Positions 62,501 through 64,000 of a stretch of DNA of 64,000 nucleotides are shown in pieces. Numbering within the stretch: the stretch's first letter is position 1; each line of letters opens with the position of its first letter. Origin of the DNA: an uncultured Candidatus Actinomarina sp. (GTDB lineage: Bacteria; Actinomycetota; Acidimicrobiia; Actinomarinales; Actinomarinaceae); contig CACAND010000003.1 in the NCBI GenBank assembly GCA_902533795.1, forward strand, positions 24,617-88,616, written 5' to 3'. The position numbers and the translations under genes are program-made. Below the pieces are notes generated by a model that saw nothing but the letters and a program-made list of their open reading frames with translations, had not been told where the DNA came from and made no database searches.

Positions 62501-64000
62501 TTATTTTTGATTTAAGCTTTGAATAGCTCTGTTGACCAACTCTTCTACTTCAATAATTAAGTCTTGATATCTACCAAGATTTCCATCAGTTAAAGCTTTC
62601 TGTGCTTGATCAAATAACTGGTTTGCTTTGTTTAATAAATCAATAGCACTTGTCTCTTCAGAGTCATCTGTACCTAAATCTATATCTATATCAAGATCTC
62701 CAAATACTCCCTCTAGAGCAAGACTTAGAGATTCAGCCATAATAATTCTGTCTTGGAAGACAACAACAACAAATTTGAATTCTGGGAGTGGGTTTTGTTC
62801 ACCTTGTAGATAGATTGGTTGATAATAAAGAACTGATTGGTTAATTGGTACTACAAAAAGATTACCTTTTATAACACTTGATCCTTGTTGATCTAACAAA
62901 GTAAAAATCTGAGATATATCTGGGTCTTGATTTATTCTCGTTGAGACCTGTGATGGTCCATCAACAAACTCACCTTTTGGTAATTTAAAATCAATGATTT
63001 GACCATAATTTTCTGGGTCCGCATCAGCAACTAAGAAAGATTGCATATTCGGTCTGTTTTCTGGATTAAATGGTTGAAAAATTAAATAGCTTAAATCACT
63101 CTCTCCAGGTAGAGACATCAGTAAATAATAAGGAAGCATTGGTTTAAATCCAATCTCACTAAACTCACCTCTTAAAGTAGCAAGCCTTGGAGTGGTAGAT
63201 GAATCAGTAGGAATCTCCCATGGGTCTTCATCTGCATAAAATACTCTTGGATCTTTCATGTGGTAGTCTCTGTACATATCAGACTGTATAGTGAAAAGAT
63301 CTTCAGGATATCTAATATGATTGAGCAGATCTTCAGACATATCTGATTTTTTATCAAAAAGTGATGGAAATATTGATGAGTAGGATCTAATCAAAGGGTC
63401 TTCTTCATCAAATATATAAAATTTCATAGTCCCGTCATATGCATTGACTACAGCCTTGACTGAATTCCTAATATAATTGAAATTACCAGGTAGCCCTGAT
63501 CTATCATTAATTCTTGTTGTATCAGCTGGTTGAGCATAGGGATATCTGTCACTCAATGTGTACAGATCAATTATCCAAAAAAGATTGCCATCAACTAATG
63601 CTAAATAGGGGTCATTATCCGAATATAAAAATGGAGCTGCTTTTTTAACTCTACTTATGATGTTTCTTTCCATAATTAGTTTCGAGCCATCTCCTAGCTG
63701 ATTAGAAATTAAGAGGTTTAATTCACTGTAACGAAGTGCAAACCCAAGTCTTTTAAAGAATGAACCAATTCCAACACCACCATCTCCTGAATAATTTGTA
63801 TAAGCTACAGATTGGCCTTCTGTAGAGAGTGGATAATCAACCTCATCTTGAAGAGAATTAACTACAACATAGTCATCTGATTCGGCTGACTCACCAAAGT
63901 ATATTCTTGGTTGATCAACTTCAAGTTCAGGGACACTTGTGTTCGCTGGTACGCCTTTGACGTAAAAATCTGGTTGTCCTTGGCTTGCTACATTATTTGC
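62501..64000 (-). CDS. UPF0182 family membrane protein, C-terminal 499 residues
   Basis: The frame is open to the right edge, so the N-terminus with its expected ~7 membrane helices is missing; the ATG at 63673 is internal. Family landmarks: PRIYFGE, a DYPLSTEG segment, YSGDGGVGIGSFFKRLGFALRY, APFLYSDNDPYLALVDGNLFWIIDLYTLSDRYPYAQP-like stretch (about 63620-63520) and QVSTRINQDPDISQ. The last ~80 residues are acidic and helical. UPF0182 proteins are widespread in Actinobacteria and Cyanobacteria; the function is unknown. Confidence 0.92.
   Translation of the reverse strand, partial: ANNVASQGQPDFYVKGVPANTSVPELEVDQPRIYFGESAESDDYVVVNSLQDEVDYPLSTEGQSVAYTNYSGDGGVGIGSFFKRLGFALRYSELNLLISNQLGDGSKLIMERNIISRVKKAAPFLYSDNDPYLALVDGNLFWIIDLYTLSDRYPYAQPADTTRINDRSGLPGNFNYIRNSVKAVVNAYDGTMKFYIFDEEDPLIRSYSSIFPSLFDKKSDMSEDLLNHIRYPEDLFTIQSDMYRDYHMKDPRVFYADEDPWEIPTDSSTTPRLATLRGEFSEIGFKPMLPYYLLMSLPGESDLSYLIFQPFNPENRPNMQSFLVADADPENYGQIIDFKLPKGEFVDGPSQVSTRINQDPDISQIFTLLDQQGSSVIKGNLFVVPINQSVLYYQPIYLQGEQNPLPEFKFVVVVFQDRIIMAESLSLALEGVFGDLDIDIDLGTDDSEETSAIDLLNKANQLFDQAQKALTDGNLGRYQDLIIEVEELVNRAIQSLNQK

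Noticed and set aside
62491-62523. Hairpin TCAAGCTT ... AAGCTTTGA at the end of the UPF0182 gene
   Set aside because: One arm lies inside the coding end, the stem is AT-rich and no U-tract follows on the minus strand.
63671-63673. ATG at 63673 as the start of the last gene
   Set aside because: The same frame continues to the window edge with UPF0182-like sequence, so it is an internal Met.
1-64000. CRISPR arrays, insertion sequences, prophage or integrase genes
   Set aside because: No spaced direct repeats and no transposase, recombinase or phage structural proteins were seen; the Cas4-like nuclease has no cas neighbours.

Overview
The window is a tightly packed, AT-rich bacterial chromosome segment (roughly one third G+C by eye). 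It holds about 62 protein genes (including two newly called microproteins), one leader peptide and ten tRNA genes. There is no rRNA, insertion sequence, prophage or CRISPR array. Gene order points to a streamlined member of the Actinobacteriota. The series tig-clpP-clpX-valS-folC-ndk-mreBCD-PBP2-rodA-rne-rplU-rpmA-obg-proB-proA-nadD, then rsfS, leuS, holA-rpsT-lepA, rsmE-HIT-phoH-ybeY-uppS-glyS-dnaG, matches the supra-operon known from Streptomyces and Mycobacterium. A UPF0182 protein and an Mrp/ApbC ATPase without the usual CxxC fit the same group. Low G+C, near-zero intergenic distances and overlapping convergent genes suggest a small-genome, possibly marine, acidimicrobial lineage. That placement is inference.

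Layout. 1-2.6 kb: end of an LCP cell-wall ligase and a Wzy/WaaL-like polymerase with an unusual extracellular insertion. 2.6-16.4 kb: tRNAs, SCP2, then the dnaG-glyS-uppS-ybeY-pgpH-phoH-HIT-rsmE-lepA run, rpsT, a very short holA candidate and leuS. 16.4-21.7 kb: a surface-glycan block (GT4, miniature DUF1015, SerC, polymerase-like membrane protein, flippase) between leuS and tRNA-Ala. 21.8-43.7 kb: rsfS, a small K+ channel, nadD, a VWA/MoxR pair, proA-proB, obg, L27, L21, RNase E/G, the rod-shape operon, ndk, folC, valS, clpX, clpP, tig. 43.8-44.3 kb: six tRNA genes in two divergent arrays. 44.3-52.7 kb: central carbon and amino-acid genes (thioesterase, acsA, cimA, rdgB, rph, pdxH, aconitase). 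52.7-64 kb: a tandem Fe-S nuclease, hydrolase, YbaN, GMC oxidoreductase, thioesterase, translin-like protein, PlsY, UppP, Mrp, a TlpA-like thioredoxin, microproteins, tRNA-fMet and the C-terminal part of a UPF0182 protein.

The most striking new signal is upstream of cimA (citramalate synthase, isoleucine pathway). It has a good promoter, an apparently leaderless 8-codon ORF reading M-I-N-F-I-I-I-I, and mutually exclusive antiterminator and terminator hairpins with a nine-U tract ending directly before the cimA ribosome-binding site. This is a compact candidate isoleucine attenuator that may also control acsA. A related pattern recurs: several genes start 6-7 nt after a TANNNT box with no Shine-Dalgarno sequence, which suggests widespread leaderless mRNAs.

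Functionally, the window combines cell-envelope building (undecaprenyl-phosphate synthesis and recycling, peptidoglycan elongation, glycan polymerisation and export), translation (tRNAs, synthetases, S20/L21/L27, LepA, RsfS), RNA decay, proteolysis, and proline, serine and isoleucine synthesis.
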